A model generated the notes under the pieces. It had not been told where the DNA came from. It did not search any database and saw only the letters and a list, made by a program, of their open reading frames with translations. 64,000 bases of DNA from Arenibacter sp041392165 (GTDB lineage: Bacteria > Bacteroidota > Bacteroidia > Flavobacteriales > Flavobacteriaceae): assembly GCA_041392165.1 (NCBI GenBank), contig JAWKMN010000004.1:124001-188000 (forward strand), given 5' to 3'. Both the position numbers and the translations under genes were made by a program. Every line of letters starts with the position of its first letter. Within the stretch, counting starts at the first letter, position 1. Below, piece by piece: positions 54,123-62,902 of the stretch.

Positions 54123-55487
54123 ATGTCTATGACCAAGATACGAAGAATCCACGATTTCCAGCATTGTTTTTCATTCTCTTCGCAAGAAGAGCAGTTCGAT
54201 GTCTTTTACGCCCGTTTTTTGGAAGGGGACCTGGGCAAGATCTATTCGGCCGTCCCCTGGGACGAACTGGTAGGGGCCTTCGGCCTGAAGGAGGCCAAAA
54301 AAGGCCCTTCCGCCATTTTCTCCCCCAAGGGCAAGCTGGCCCTGATGTTCCTGAAGAACTACTCTGGCCTTTCCGACCGCAAGCTCATCGAGCACCTGAA
54401 CGGGAACCTGGACTGGCAGTTCTTTTGCGGGATCTATCTGGGCACCGGACGGCTGTCCAATTTCAAGATGGTCGGCGAGGTCCGCTGCGAACTGGCCGGA
54501 AAGCTGGACATGGATGGGGCGCAGGAGGCGTTCTATAGCTACTGGTCGCCCTATATCGGGGACAGTGGCTCAATCACCATGGACGCCACCTGTTACGAGA
54601 GCCATCTGCGGTACCCTACCAACATCAAGCTGCTGTGGGAGGCGGTGGACTGGATCCATGACCTGTTGATGGGCCTTTGTAAAAAAACGGGCGAACCCTT
54701 GCCGCGCAGCAAGTACCTGAAATGGAAAAAACGCTACGTGTCCTACAGCAAGATGCGCAGGAAGACCAAAGAAGAAGAAAAGGCGCTGACCCGGGCCTTG
54801 CTCCTGTTATTGGAGAAGTTGGGCCGCGAGGTGGACCGGTTGGAGGCGCGGCACACGGTAGCGATGGCCAAGGACCAATATCGCAGAAGGGCGACGGCCA
54901 AAAAGGTGCTGGCCCAACAGCACGCCTATTTCCACAAAGGAGAAAGGCCGAAGGACCGTATCGTGAGCATGGACCGCCCCTACATCAGGCCCATCGTAAG
55001 GGGCAAGGAAACCAAGGCCGTGGAATTCGGGGCCAAGGTCAATAAGCTCCAAGTGGGCGGGATCAGCTTTATCGAGCACCTGAGCTTCGACGCCTTCCAC
55101 GAGGGCAACCGTTTTATCGATACCATCTTTGCGGCCCAAAGGCTCACCAAGACCAGGACCAAGCTGGCCGGTGCCGATGCCATCTATGCTACCAACAATA
55201 ACCGGAGGTTCGCCACCAAGTACGGTATCCGCACCGATTTCAAAAGAAAGGGCAGGGCCGGCAGGCACGAAAAGCAACGGAGCAAGCTGGCCGGTGCCAT
55301 TACCAAAGAACGGGCGAGCCGTCTGGAGGGCAGTTTTGGCAAGGACAAGGAGCACTACCACCTTAAAAGGATAAGGGCGCGCACCAAGAAGACCGAGGTC
55401 CTGTGGATATTCTTCGGCATCCATACGGGCAACGCACTGGAGATCGGCAGGCGCATGTCGGCCATGGGACTGGAAAAAGCGGCATAA
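54123..55487 (+). CDS. Transposase, IS5/IS1182-like (DDE)
   Basis: A 454-residue DDE transposase. The N-terminal DUF772-type region contains SPKGKLALMFLKNYSGLSDRKLIEHLNGNLDWQFFCGI. Candidate catalytic residues are Asp154 (TMDATCYES), Asp352 (GADAIYATN) and Glu402 (RLEGSFGKDK, an E-x6-K signature). A Lys/Arg-rich linker (about 205-290) sits between the first and second Asp. The gene is intact and GC-rich compared with flanking genes, consistent with acquisition from elsewhere. An alternative ATG is at 54129. Confidence 0.92.
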   Translation: MSMTKIRRIHDFQHCFSFSSQEEQFDVFYARFLEGDLGKIYSAVPWDELVGAFGLKEAKKGPSAIFSPKGKLALMFLKNYSGLSDRKLIEHLNGNLDWQFFCGIYLGTGRLSNFKMVGEVRCELAGKLDMDGAQEAFYSYWSPYIGDSGSITMDATCYESHLRYPTNIKLLWEAVDWIHDLLMGLCKKTGEPLPRSKYLKWKKRYVSYSKMRRKTKEEEKALTRALLLLLEKLGREVDRLEARHTVAMAKDQYRRRATAKKVLAQQHAYFHKGERPKDRIVSMDRPYIRPIVRGKETKAVEFGAKVNKLQVGGISFIEHLSFDAFHEGNRFIDTIFAAQRLTKTRTKLAGADAIYATNNNRRFATKYGIRTDFKRKGRAGRHEKQRSKLAGAITKERASRLEGSFGKDKEHYHLKRIRARTKKTEVLWIFFGIHTGNALEIGRRMSAMGLEKAA

Positions 55488-55585
55488 GTGCAACGACATC
55501 CGAAAGCCCCATGGAAAAGGTATGCCCGGACATCAAAAAAACCGTTGAAAAATCAGGAACGCAAATGGTTCCGGTACGGAAACAT

Positions 55586-55617
55586 AAAAAATCCCGGGAA
55601 TATCAATTGCCCGGGAT
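55586..55617 (-). terminator. Terminator-like hairpin at right IS end
   Basis: On the minus strand: stem ATCCCGGG (plus 55617-55610), loop of 11, stem CCCGGGAT (plus 55598-55591), then T run (plus 55590-55586). It would stop minus-strand transcription arriving from the gene at 55727-56407. Confidence 0.7.
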
Positions 55618-55726
55618 ATAATTATGTCAAGATTAGAACAAAAAATCGCCTTACTCCTGAATATGCCTAAAGTATACAGCCTAAAGCTCAAAGCATACAA
55701 CCAACATATCATCTGCTTATATTAGT

Positions 55727-56407
55727 TTATTTTGATTGTTCCTGTTCAAATATTTCCTTGTTCAGCGGACCTAGAAAGATAAGGAAAAAGATGGCCCCAA
55801 ATGCCAATTCGTACACTTCCCATTTTCTGCTGGCCGGATTAAGGTCTACTAAAACGGTGGCCACCAAAAATGCGATGGTATGATGCCATTTTACAATGGG
55901 AACCGCAAATTTGTTGGCTAAATCTTTGAACCAGTGGTATTTTCTGAAGAGAATAGGGGTAATTATAAGGTAAACGAACATTACCAAAAACAATAATTGG
56001 CTGAAGATGATCTTGTTTATTTTTTTGTCACCTACCACCAAATTATGCAAGTTGGTTTCGCCCTGGGCATTATTTTCTATAAAAAATTCGCTGGATTCCA
56101 CCCCTAAGATACGCTGTCCCCATGAAATTTCTTCCCCGGCAGCAAAAAGGAATAAGACTACAAATAGGAAGGTTCCCAGTTTCCACCCTGTTTTTTTGGT
56201 GGGCCACAACTTTATTAAGTGGTATAGGGAAAGTACAGAAATTCCAAATAGCATTATGGTGGTTCCCCATTCGACCGGTCCGTCTTCTTGGGCATAGTTG
56301 ACATCAAAATAGATATCGTCCATTAGCCCTAAATAAAGACCGAACAATACAATTGCCAATAAAATACTATATCCTATTTTTTCAGTTTTGGAAAAGATGT
56401 TCATCAT
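55727..56407 (-). CDS. Membrane protein of envelope glycosylation operon
   Basis: A 226-residue protein with about six transmembrane helices. It carries an unusual conserved-looking core, FAAGEEISWGQRILG, between helices, and NLHNLVVGDKKI in the next loop, which suggest a catalytic or binding site at the membrane face. I do not know a named family function. Its start overlaps the stop of the ArnT-like gene (ATGA), so it is the last gene of that operon. Confidence 0.72.
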   Translation of the reverse strand: MMNIFSKTEKIGYSILLAIVLFGLYLGLMDDIYFDVNYAQEDGPVEWGTTIMLFGISVLSLYHLIKLWPTKKTGWKLGTFLFVVLFLFAAGEEISWGQRILGVESSEFFIENNAQGETNLHNLVVGDKKINKIIFSQLLFLVMFVYLIITPILFRKYHWFKDLANKFAVPIVKWHHTIAFLVATVLVDLNPASRKWEVYELAFGAIFFLIFLGPLNKEIFEQEQSK

Positions 56408-58047
56408 CGTTTTTGAACTATATATAAATTACTTATCAAACGGTTTTTATGTCCCTTGGTCCCAGGCTCGGCATTATGGTTTAAATCATATACGGTTTTT
56501 AACGCATAACTATATTCCGGGTCAAAGATACGTTTAAATTCATTTTCATCTGTTGGAATTACCAGTACCCCAAATTTTTCCCCCTCCGGAATTGTGATTT
56601 CCTCTTCGCCTTTAAGTACAGGAATTTCGGCACCATAATCCCAGATCATTTCCGGAGCAATTTCTCCAAAGCAATAGAGATTTAATTTTTCTTTCTGAAC
56701 CATTTCCCGTAGGGGTGAAATACTTCTGTATTCCGTATTTTTGTCCATAGCTCCCAAAAGCGGCATTGCCAATAATTTTATGGCACCTATTAAGGCAATA
56801 GAGAGCAGGAAGCAGTTGTACACCTCTTTTTTTCTTAATTTAAGGAAAAGTAAAACACCTATAAAAAAGAGTCCAAGGGAAGAAAGGGCATAGTGGCCCC
56901 ACAAGTCTTTCAGACCATCCTTAAGAAAAAAATAAGCAATAAAAGGATAGGCTATACCAATAAGTGCTATTATGGAAAAATGGAAATATACAGGTATTTT
57001 TTCCTTTTGGGCCAGTGTACTTTTAAAATTATGGATAAGGTATTCCATATAAAAACCTGTATTAAGGGCGAGGGGAATTAAAACGGGTACCAGGTACCTA
57101 GCTTTTTTTTCGGGGATGATTGATAATAGAACAACTGAAAAAATAGTCCATAGAAGGGTAAGTCTGTAGGTTTTCTTATCACTGACCTTATTTTTGAGAT
57201 AGGGGTACAGTAAACTTACCAAGGCTGGAAGGGTCCATATACCGCTTTGTACAAAAAAGCTCCAATAGTAATAGAAGGGACGCACATTGTAGCTGGACCA
57301 ATTGGCGGTTTCTTTATTGGTAATGGCCAAAAAGGCATCGGGATCGGCCAATCGAACATAAAGGAACCACCATATACCGGTAACCGTTGCCAAGAGGACC
57401 ATGACCAATAAGGGGATGTATTTTCTATTAGCACCAAAGTCCTTAAATTTATATACTACCCCAAAGGCCATGAGAAAAGGGAGTAGAAGTGCGTACAATG
57501 AAACAGGTCCCTTGCTCATAAAGGAAAGGCCTATAAAGAGTCCTGCAAGTAGACTGTTCTTCCATTTGTTGTCCGGAAAATTAAAAAAGCCATATAGAAA
57601 ATAGATGGCTATCAACATAAATCCGTGGGTGTATATATCCCAAGGGGCTTCAACCGTAATTGCAATGATATAAAATGAACTTAACAAAATAAGGGCATTA
57701 ATAAGTGCTAGCAACTTATTGCTCAATAATTTTAAGGATAACAAATACCCCACATATCCTAAAACTATGGCCATCAACATAGTCGGTAGCCGAAGTACAG
57801 CTATATTTTCCAAACCAAAAATAAACCCAAAGAGCGCAGTGATCCAACTGGGCAAGGGGGGCTTTTCATATCTTGGCAGTTGGTTCATGGTGGTCAACAA
57901 CCAATTTCCATCAGTAATCATTTCCCTGGCCGTGATAAAATTTCTGGCTTCCATGATGGTAACGGGAATAACGTTCAAGTGAAAAAGAAAAATAGAGGCT
58001 CCCGCCAAGAAGATCAGGGCAATAGGATTATTTTTCAACCAGGTCAT
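56404..58047 (-). CDS. ArnT-like GT39 family glycosyltransferase
   Basis: A 547-residue polytopic inner-membrane glycosyltransferase of the GT39/PMT class, which moves sugars from polyprenyl-phosphate carriers to lipid or protein acceptors on the periplasmic side. The first loop shows TIMEARNFITAREMITDGNWLLTTMNQLPRYEKPPLPSW, with the conserved Glu/Arg and PPL pattern of ArnT. About 12 helices are followed by a soluble C-terminal domain. Its N-terminal end overlaps the LAB_N gene by 20 bases. Confidence 0.88.
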   Translation of the reverse strand: MTWLKNNPIALIFLAGASIFLFHLNVIPVTIMEARNFITAREMITDGNWLLTTMNQLPRYEKPPLPSWITALFGFIFGLENIAVLRLPTMLMAIVLGYVGYLLSLKLLSNKLLALINALILLSSFYIIAITVEAPWDIYTHGFMLIAIYFLYGFFNFPDNKWKNSLLAGLFIGLSFMSKGPVSLYALLLPFLMAFGVVYKFKDFGANRKYIPLLVMVLLATVTGIWWFLYVRLADPDAFLAITNKETANWSSYNVRPFYYYWSFFVQSGIWTLPALVSLLYPYLKNKVSDKKTYRLTLLWTIFSVVLLSIIPEKKARYLVPVLIPLALNTGFYMEYLIHNFKSTLAQKEKIPVYFHFSIIALIGIAYPFIAYFFLKDGLKDLWGHYALSSLGLFFIGVLLFLKLRKKEVYNCFLLSIALIGAIKLLAMPLLGAMDKNTEYRSISPLREMVQKEKLNLYCFGEIAPEMIWDYGAEIPVLKGEEEITIPEGEKFGVLVIPTDENEFKRIFDPEYSYALKTVYDLNHNAEPGTKGHKNRLISNLYIVQKR

Positions 58048-58666
58048 GCTTTTGATTTTTAAGGATAAACAGATTTCTTAAATAAACGACCAAACCCAAT
58101 GAATGGCCCGCAAACAGGACCGGGTCTTTCCTGAAAACGGCATAGGTAAGAATTAAGGAGGCCCCGATTAGACTCAATAACCAAAAACCGAAGGGAAGAC
58201 TGGATACATTCTTTTTCTCGGAATATATCCATTGATATACAAACCGAAAGGTGAAAATAACCTGGGCTATACTGCCCAATAAAAGCAGCCAGATCGGAAT
58301 GTTTTCATTGTGGAAAAACTGCCTTAGATCATGGGTGTTGTTATTATATCCGTAGACTATGATTATTACGGGGAAAACCCATAGGAAACCTCTAAAGGCC
58401 CGTGGTAATTTGGTCCATTCCCCCTGTAACTGGATGTTGCGGATATAAATAAAATAGGTAATGGCCTGTCCCAACATTATGGCAAAATCATTGCGTAACC
58501 ATCCATAGACAAACAAGAGAAACGAAGCCAATAGGCTTAGTTGCCAAAAGAGTCTGGGGGTAATTACTTTTTTGCTTTTTTCCGAAAGTATCCATTGCAC
58601 CAGCATTCTACTGGAAAACAGAATTTGGGCAATAAAACCAACTGCATAAACCATCCAATCTGCCAT
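58028..58666 (-). CDS. LAB_N (lipid-A-disaccharide synthase N-terminal-like) membrane protein, duplicated
   Basis: A 212-residue protein of about six helices made of two similar halves. The first reads YAVGFIAQILFSSRMLVQWILSEKSKKVITPRLFWQLSLLASFLLFVYG, and the second WLLLLGSIAQVIFTFRFVYQWIYSEKKNVSSLPFGFWLLSLIGASLILTYA. Each has the LAB_N pattern (Q..F..R...QW..SE.K). No LpxB catalytic domain is attached. It lies between a polyprenyl-sugar synthase-type GT2 and an ArnT-like enzyme, a position suiting a lipid-linked sugar translocase; that role is inference. Confidence 0.82.
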   Translation of the reverse strand: MADWMVYAVGFIAQILFSSRMLVQWILSEKSKKVITPRLFWQLSLLASFLLFVYGWLRNDFAIMLGQAITYFIYIRNIQLQGEWTKLPRAFRGFLWVFPVIIIVYGYNNNTHDLRQFFHNENIPIWLLLLGSIAQVIFTFRFVYQWIYSEKKNVSSLPFGFWLLSLIGASLILTYAVFRKDPVLFAGHSLGLVVYLRNLFILKNQKHDLVEK

Positions 58667-59380
58667 TTACCCTATTTTGTCTACTTGATAGTTAATATAT
58701 TTCTTCTTCATCCATAAATAGGCAAAACAATCTATAAGCGGTCCCAATAATCTGTTCCAAAGACCAAATTTTGCTGTTCCTGCCATTCGCGGAAAATGGC
58801 GGATAGGAATTTGTACAATGCGTCCATTTTGCAGTAGGACCATGGCGGGCAAAAACCGATGTAAACCTTTGAACATAGGAATCCTTTTGGCATAATCCGT
58901 TTTTATTACTTTCAACGGACAGCCGGTATCGTCCATGCCGTCTTGCGTAAATGCACGGCGTATACCATTGGCGATGGTGGAAGATGCATTTTTGATAAAG
59001 GAATCCTTTCTGTCTGCCCTTACTCCGGTAACCAGATCGTATTGGCCTATATGTTCCAAGAGAAGGTTAAAGTCTTCAGGTGATGTCTGTAGGTCGGCAT
59101 CTATATAGCCTACCAAAGGGGTATCGGCATAGTCAAAACCAGCTTTGATGGCTGCACTCAATCCTTTATTTTCAGCAAATTTTACAAAACCAAAAGTTTC
59201 GTTTCTCCCACAAATAGTTTCTATCCATTCCTGGCTCTTATCTTTTGAACCATCATTTACGAACAATACTTTTGCTTTTTTTGCGCATATGGCCAAGTAG
59301 TCCTTAAGCTCCTTTTCAACGCGTTCCAAATTATCTTCTTCATTATAGACAGGAATAATTATGGTGAATTCGTAATTCAT
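58667..59380 (-). CDS. GT2 glycosyltransferase, dolichyl/undecaprenyl-phosphate sugar synthase-like
   Basis: A 237-residue GT2 enzyme of the ArnC/DPM1 type, which transfers a sugar from a nucleotide donor to a polyprenyl phosphate. IIPVYNEEDNLERV, FVNDGSKDKSQEW, YIDADLQTSPED (DxD metal site) and RRAFTQDGMDDTGCPLKVIK match this family, as does the IPIRHFPRMAGTAKFG segment. Unlike ArnC it lacks C-terminal transmembrane helices. Its gene is the first of a four-gene operon ending at 55727. Confidence 0.9.
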   Translation of the reverse strand: MNYEFTIIIPVYNEEDNLERVEKELKDYLAICAKKAKVLFVNDGSKDKSQEWIETICGRNETFGFVKFAENKGLSAAIKAGFDYADTPLVGYIDADLQTSPEDFNLLLEHIGQYDLVTGVRADRKDSFIKNASSTIANGIRRAFTQDGMDDTGCPLKVIKTDYAKRIPMFKGLHRFLPAMVLLQNGRIVQIPIRHFPRMAGTAKFGLWNRLLGPLIDCFAYLWMKKKYINYQVDKIG

Positions 59381-59563
59381 TTTATGCCAGGATAAGTGCT
59401 TATATAACTAAAAAATTTGGGCCAAAGATAATTAACTTTGTCCACCTATGTTGCATTGGAACCTACATCTTATTGTTGTAGTATAATGGAAATAGGTTTA
59501 TTGTTTTTATTATTTAGTTTTTTGTTGCGATTATACACGAAAAGTAACACAATTATGTTGGGG

Positions 59564-60598
59564 TTAAGTTTTCTTGGCCAGATCTAATAATTTTTCCGCT
59601 GCCTTGAACGGGGAAATTTTGTCCTCAACGACCAATTCCGTCATTTGGGCCAAATGGGTTTTAACTTTTTCATTCTGATAAAATTGTTGTTTCAGTTGGT
59701 CTTCAATGGTCTGTAGTAGCCAGTATTTGTTCTGTACCCTTCTTTTGGCCTTAATGGCATCATGGCCGGGTTTGTCTTCGAAATAGGTTTTTACAACTTC
59801 CCATATTTCCGATATTCCAGTTTTCTGAATAGCGGAGCAATTAAGTATTTTAGGGGTCCATCCATTTTCTTTTGGGGAAAGAAGGTGAAGGGCTTTGGTA
59901 AATTCACTTTTGGCCAATTGGGCCTGTTCCATATTGTTGCCATCGGCCTTATTGATTACAATGGCATCCGCCATTTCCATGATACCTCTTTTAATTCCCT
60001 GAAGTTCATCGCCTGCCCCGGCCAATTTCAACAATAAAAAAAAATCTACCATGCTATGTACCGCTGTTTCACTTTGACCTACCCCGACCGTTTCCACTAA
60101 AATGGTATCGAAACCGGCTGCTTCACATAGGATTATGGTTTCTCGGGTTTTTCTGGCCACCCCTCCCAAAGAATGACCAGAGGGGGAAGGACGGATATAG
60201 GCATTTTTGTCCTTCGCCAATTTTTCCATACGGGTTTTGTCTCCCAGAATACTGCCCTTGCTTATGCTGCTGGAGGGATCTACAGCCAATACGGCCACCT
60301 TTTTTCCCAAGCCTGTAAGGAAGGAACCAAAGGTATCGATAAAGGTACTTTTGCCTACTCCGGGAACACCGGTAATTCCAATTCGGATACTTTTGCCACT
60401 ATGGGGCAGGCATTGGCCTATAATATCATTGGATTTTTGTAAATGTACACTATTGGCACTTTCCACCAATGTAATTGCTCTGGCCAAGGTGGCTATATCG
60501 CCGTTTAAAATACCTTGCACCAATTCTGCTATGGTCGGACTTTTTTTTCTAAAAGCTCTAGGATTACGATACCTGTCCGTGTTTTTATTGGTGGCCAA
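59564..60598 (-). CDS. meaB: Methylmalonyl-CoA mutase-associated GTPase MeaB
   Basis: G3E-type GTPase that protects and reloads adenosylcobalamin-dependent methylmalonyl-CoA mutase. It has 344 residues. Walker A is GITGVPGVGKSTF, DPSSSISKGSILGDKTRME is the switch region, ETVGVGQSE is the G3-like motif and NKADG the guanine-specificity motif. A TTG at 60598 is the only usable start near the N-terminus (no in-frame ATG), two bases after the DUF2911 gene stop. The mutase genes are outside the window. Confidence 0.93.
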   Translation of the reverse strand: MATNKNTDRYRNPRAFRKKSPTIAELVQGILNGDIATLARAITLVESANSVHLQKSNDIIGQCLPHSGKSIRIGITGVPGVGKSTFIDTFGSFLTGLGKKVAVLAVDPSSSISKGSILGDKTRMEKLAKDKNAYIRPSPSGHSLGGVARKTRETIILCEAAGFDTILVETVGVGQSETAVHSMVDFFLLLKLAGAGDELQGIKRGIMEMADAIVINKADGNNMEQAQLAKSEFTKALHLLSPKENGWTPKILNCSAIQKTGISEIWEVVKTYFEDKPGHDAIKAKRRVQNKYWLLQTIEDQLKQQFYQNEKVKTHLAQMTELVVEDKISPFKAAEKLLDLAKKT

Positions 60599-60600
60599 AT

Positions 60601-61161
60601 TTATTTTTTAATAGGAAGGCTTAGTTTGGTTTTATCCCAGGCAAGACTAAGGTAAAGTTGTTCGTTTTCCTCAAAGTCTATGGTTAGGCTTTCAATGGTC
60701 TGCGACAATTGATGTGCCGGGACATTTAGCTGTAAAACATCCGTATCGGCATTTCTGCTTGTATTTTTACCACCGCTAAAAATAGTTGTTCCCCAATTGG
60801 GGATTTCGCTATTGAATATAAAGGTCCAGGTCTCTTTACCGGGGATGGTCCACAGGGAATAGGTACCTGCGGTTAAGTTTTTGCCCCCAACACTGATGTT
60901 GCTGCCGGTAGTAAAGGTGGTAGGCTCATTGGCACCGGTCCTCCATACCTCATTATAGGGTACCAATGCCCCAAAAATTTCACGTCCCTTCTTAAATGGG
61001 CTGCTGTAATTTACTTTTAGATCCATACCATTTTTTTCATAGGTGGCCGTTTTTTCCGGGCTAATCTTTTTGGTCTGTTCCTTTAGATAGGGCCTTCCAA
61101 ATAAAAAGAAGGCCAATGCCAATACTGCAACGACAGCCAGTAACCATTTAGGAAATTTCAT
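60601..61161 (-). CDS. DUF2911 membrane-anchored protein
   Basis: A 186-residue protein with one N-terminal membrane anchor (FPKWLLAVVAVLALAFFLFG) and a DUF2911 beta domain: VNYSSPFKKGREIFGALVPYNEVWRTGANEPTTFTTGSNISVGGKNLTAGTYSLWTIPG is the family core. Function unknown. The ATG at 61161 is chosen; the frame is open for 34 more codons upstream but that part is polar and would bury the anchor internally. MeaB follows directly. Confidence 0.88.
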   Translation of the reverse strand: MKFPKWLLAVVAVLALAFFLFGRPYLKEQTKKISPEKTATYEKNGMDLKVNYSSPFKKGREIFGALVPYNEVWRTGANEPTTFTTGSNISVGGKNLTAGTYSLWTIPGKETWTFIFNSEIPNWGTTIFSGGKNTSRNADTDVLQLNVPAHQLSQTIESLTIDFEENEQLYLSLAWDKTKLSLPIKK

Positions 61162-61308
61162 ATCCTCGGATTTTACTCGATAATCGAGATTTGTATACTC
61201 CAACGCTTGCCTGTCCGTTCCGTTCAGGTGGGCGTTAAAATCTAAAAATGATTTTGTTTTCAATGCCTTGGGGATTTGCCCCGAGGTAGTTTACTTGATT
61301 TAACTGCT

Positions 61309-62217
61309 CTAATTTACGAAACTAAACTTAAATTCGGTTTCATTGTAATAGGTTTGCCCGGGCCGTAAAATACTATTCGGAAAATGGGGCTGGTTGGGAG
61401 CGTCCGGAAAATTCTGTGTTTCAAAGCAGATAGCGGCAAAAGCAGGTGGCGTATAGACGACCACGCCCGGTTGATTGGTCTTTACCTTCATGGATAAACC
61501 GGATTTATCGGAAGCCAATTCGATACCTTTTTCCAGGTTCGGATTAATAACGAACGGAGTGTCCAATCGTACTTGGCCAATTTTTTTCATCTCCAGGAAA
61601 TCGTATTTGGAGTTTAATACGGAAACCAATTTTCCGGTAGGAAGTAGTTTGGCATCCGTTTCCAAGTATTCCGGACAAGACAATCGTAGATCCCATTGGT
61701 CTATGGTATCCGCACCATCCAGGTTGAAATAGGAATGGTTGGTCAAGTTTACCGGTGTGGCCTTATCCGTAAAGGCCTCATGAATTATGAACAATGATGA
61801 TCCGATCAATTTATAGGTCACCGTAGATTTAAGGTTGCCCGGATAGCCTTCTTCCAAATCCTGACTTAAGTAACTTAGTTTTACAAAAGGATTTTCCCCA
61901 TCATGAACTTGCTCTATGGTCCAATATCTCTTTCCAAAACCTTTTTGTCCACCATGAAGATGCACCCCATCCTTGGAAAAAATGGGGTAGTGGACCTTGT
62001 CGATTTCAAAACCGCCATTGGATATTCTTCCGGCATAACGGCCAATACAGGCGCCAAGGGCCTTGTTGTCTGTCACATATTTTTCAGGTTCTTCCAGGCC
62101 CACCACCACATTGGTGTCCACACCGTCCTTATTTTTTAATATCAGCTTTTGGATGATGGCACCGTAATCCAGCACGGTCAGGGTGATAAAACTATTTTTA
62201 ATGGTAACTTGGTTCAA
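61309..62217 (-). CDS. galM: Aldose 1-epimerase (galactose mutarotase)
   Basis: Interconverts alpha and beta anomers of hexoses. It has 302 residues. Motifs: LDYGAIIQKLILKNKDG, ACIGRYAGRISNGGF (substrate Arg), DGVHLHGGQKGFGKRYW (His-Gly-Gly), NLTNHSYFNLDG (catalytic His) and FCFETQNFPDAPN-like C-terminal FETQNFPD with the catalytic Glu. No signal peptide, so cytoplasmic. No galactose operon is adjacent. Confidence 0.93.
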   Translation of the reverse strand: MNQVTIKNSFITLTVLDYGAIIQKLILKNKDGVDTNVVVGLEEPEKYVTDNKALGACIGRYAGRISNGGFEIDKVHYPIFSKDGVHLHGGQKGFGKRYWTIEQVHDGENPFVKLSYLSQDLEEGYPGNLKSTVTYKLIGSSLFIIHEAFTDKATPVNLTNHSYFNLDGADTIDQWDLRLSCPEYLETDAKLLPTGKLVSVLNSKYDFLEMKKIGQVRLDTPFVINPNLEKGIELASDKSGLSMKVKTNQPGVVVYTPPAFAAICFETQNFPDAPNQPHFPNSILRPGQTYYNETEFKFSFVN

Positions 62218-62359
62218 GATGACTTTTTTTAAGATTTATGATAAAAATACTATTTTTTGCAACATTACAATCATTCCGTCGTCCTTTTGGTTATAGGGAT
62301 TTATCGGGAACGATTTAAATGTAGCCAAACCTTCCCAACAAAAACAGAAACTGGCCAAA

Positions 62360-62902
62360 ATGTTTCAGACTGATACTGTAGAACAATGTAAACGTAATAA
62401 TCGCAAAGCGCAATTGGAACTGTACAATCAATATTGTCACGGTATGTACTGTGTGGCAATGCGATTTTTAAGAAATCCCGATGATGCGGAGGATGTAGTG
62501 CAGGAATCGTTTATCAAGGCCTTTCAAAAAATGGATCAGTACAAGGGAGAAGTAACTTTTGGGGCCTGGTTGAAAAGGATAGTAGTAAACAAGAGTATCG
62601 ATTTTTTAAAATCCAAGAAAATCATTACGGTGGAATTGAATGAGGGGTATATGCAGGTTGTGGAGGATGAAGACTGGTCCGTAGAGGATAAGGTAACCGT
62701 GGAAGAGGTAATGCATGCCATTACAGGATTGCCGGATAAATACAGATATGTGGTGCAGTTGTTTCTGGTAGAGGGATACGATCACAGCGAGGTATCCGAA
62801 ATATTGGATATTAGTTATTCCACTTGTAGGACAAGGCTATTAAGGGGTAAGGGACAATTAAAGGAACTATTAAAATCGAACAAGTATGTCGCAGGATCTT
62901 AG
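62360..62902 (+). CDS. ECF-type RNA polymerase sigma factor
   Basis: A 180-residue sigma-70 family member with only regions 2 and 4. Region 2 contains AMRFLRNPDDAEDVVQESFIKAFQKM, and region 4 reads MHAITGLPDKYRYVVQLFLVEGYDHSEVSEILDISYSTCRTRLLRGKGQLKELL. It overlaps the next gene by 17 bases, and that gene encodes a single-pass membrane protein, suggesting a sigma/anti-sigma type arrangement. Confidence 0.93.
   Translation: MFQTDTVEQCKRNNRKAQLELYNQYCHGMYCVAMRFLRNPDDAEDVVQESFIKAFQKMDQYKGEVTFGAWLKRIVVNKSIDFLKSKKIITVELNEGYMQVVEDEDWSVEDKVTVEEVMHAITGLPDKYRYVVQLFLVEGYDHSEVSEILDISYSTCRTRLLRGKGQLKELLKSNKYVAGS

Larger units (their letters stand above)
54074..55617 (+). mobile_element. IS5/IS1182-type insertion sequence
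   Basis: One complete-looking element of about 1.54 kb with a single transposase gene. Its GC content is visibly higher than both flanks. Possible ends are AAAACCCCG at 54074 and the ATCCCGGG palindrome ending at 55617. TATAAT occurs at both edges (54068-54073 and 55617-55622) and may be the target duplication, though the right copy overlaps the palindrome by one base. The ends are only imperfect inverted repeats (ACCCCG... against TCCCGG...), so boundaries are approximate. Confidence 0.75.

Noticed and set aside
54086..54538. Overlapping plus-strand frame at the start of the insertion sequence
   Set aside because: Arg/Gly-rich out-of-frame product overlapping the intact transposase; a frameshifted two-frame transposase is not needed since the main frame is complete.
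54807..55499. Antisense frame of 230 residues in the insertion sequence
   Set aside because: It mirrors the GC-rich transposase gene, which has the DDE residues; high GC alone keeps the opposite frame open.
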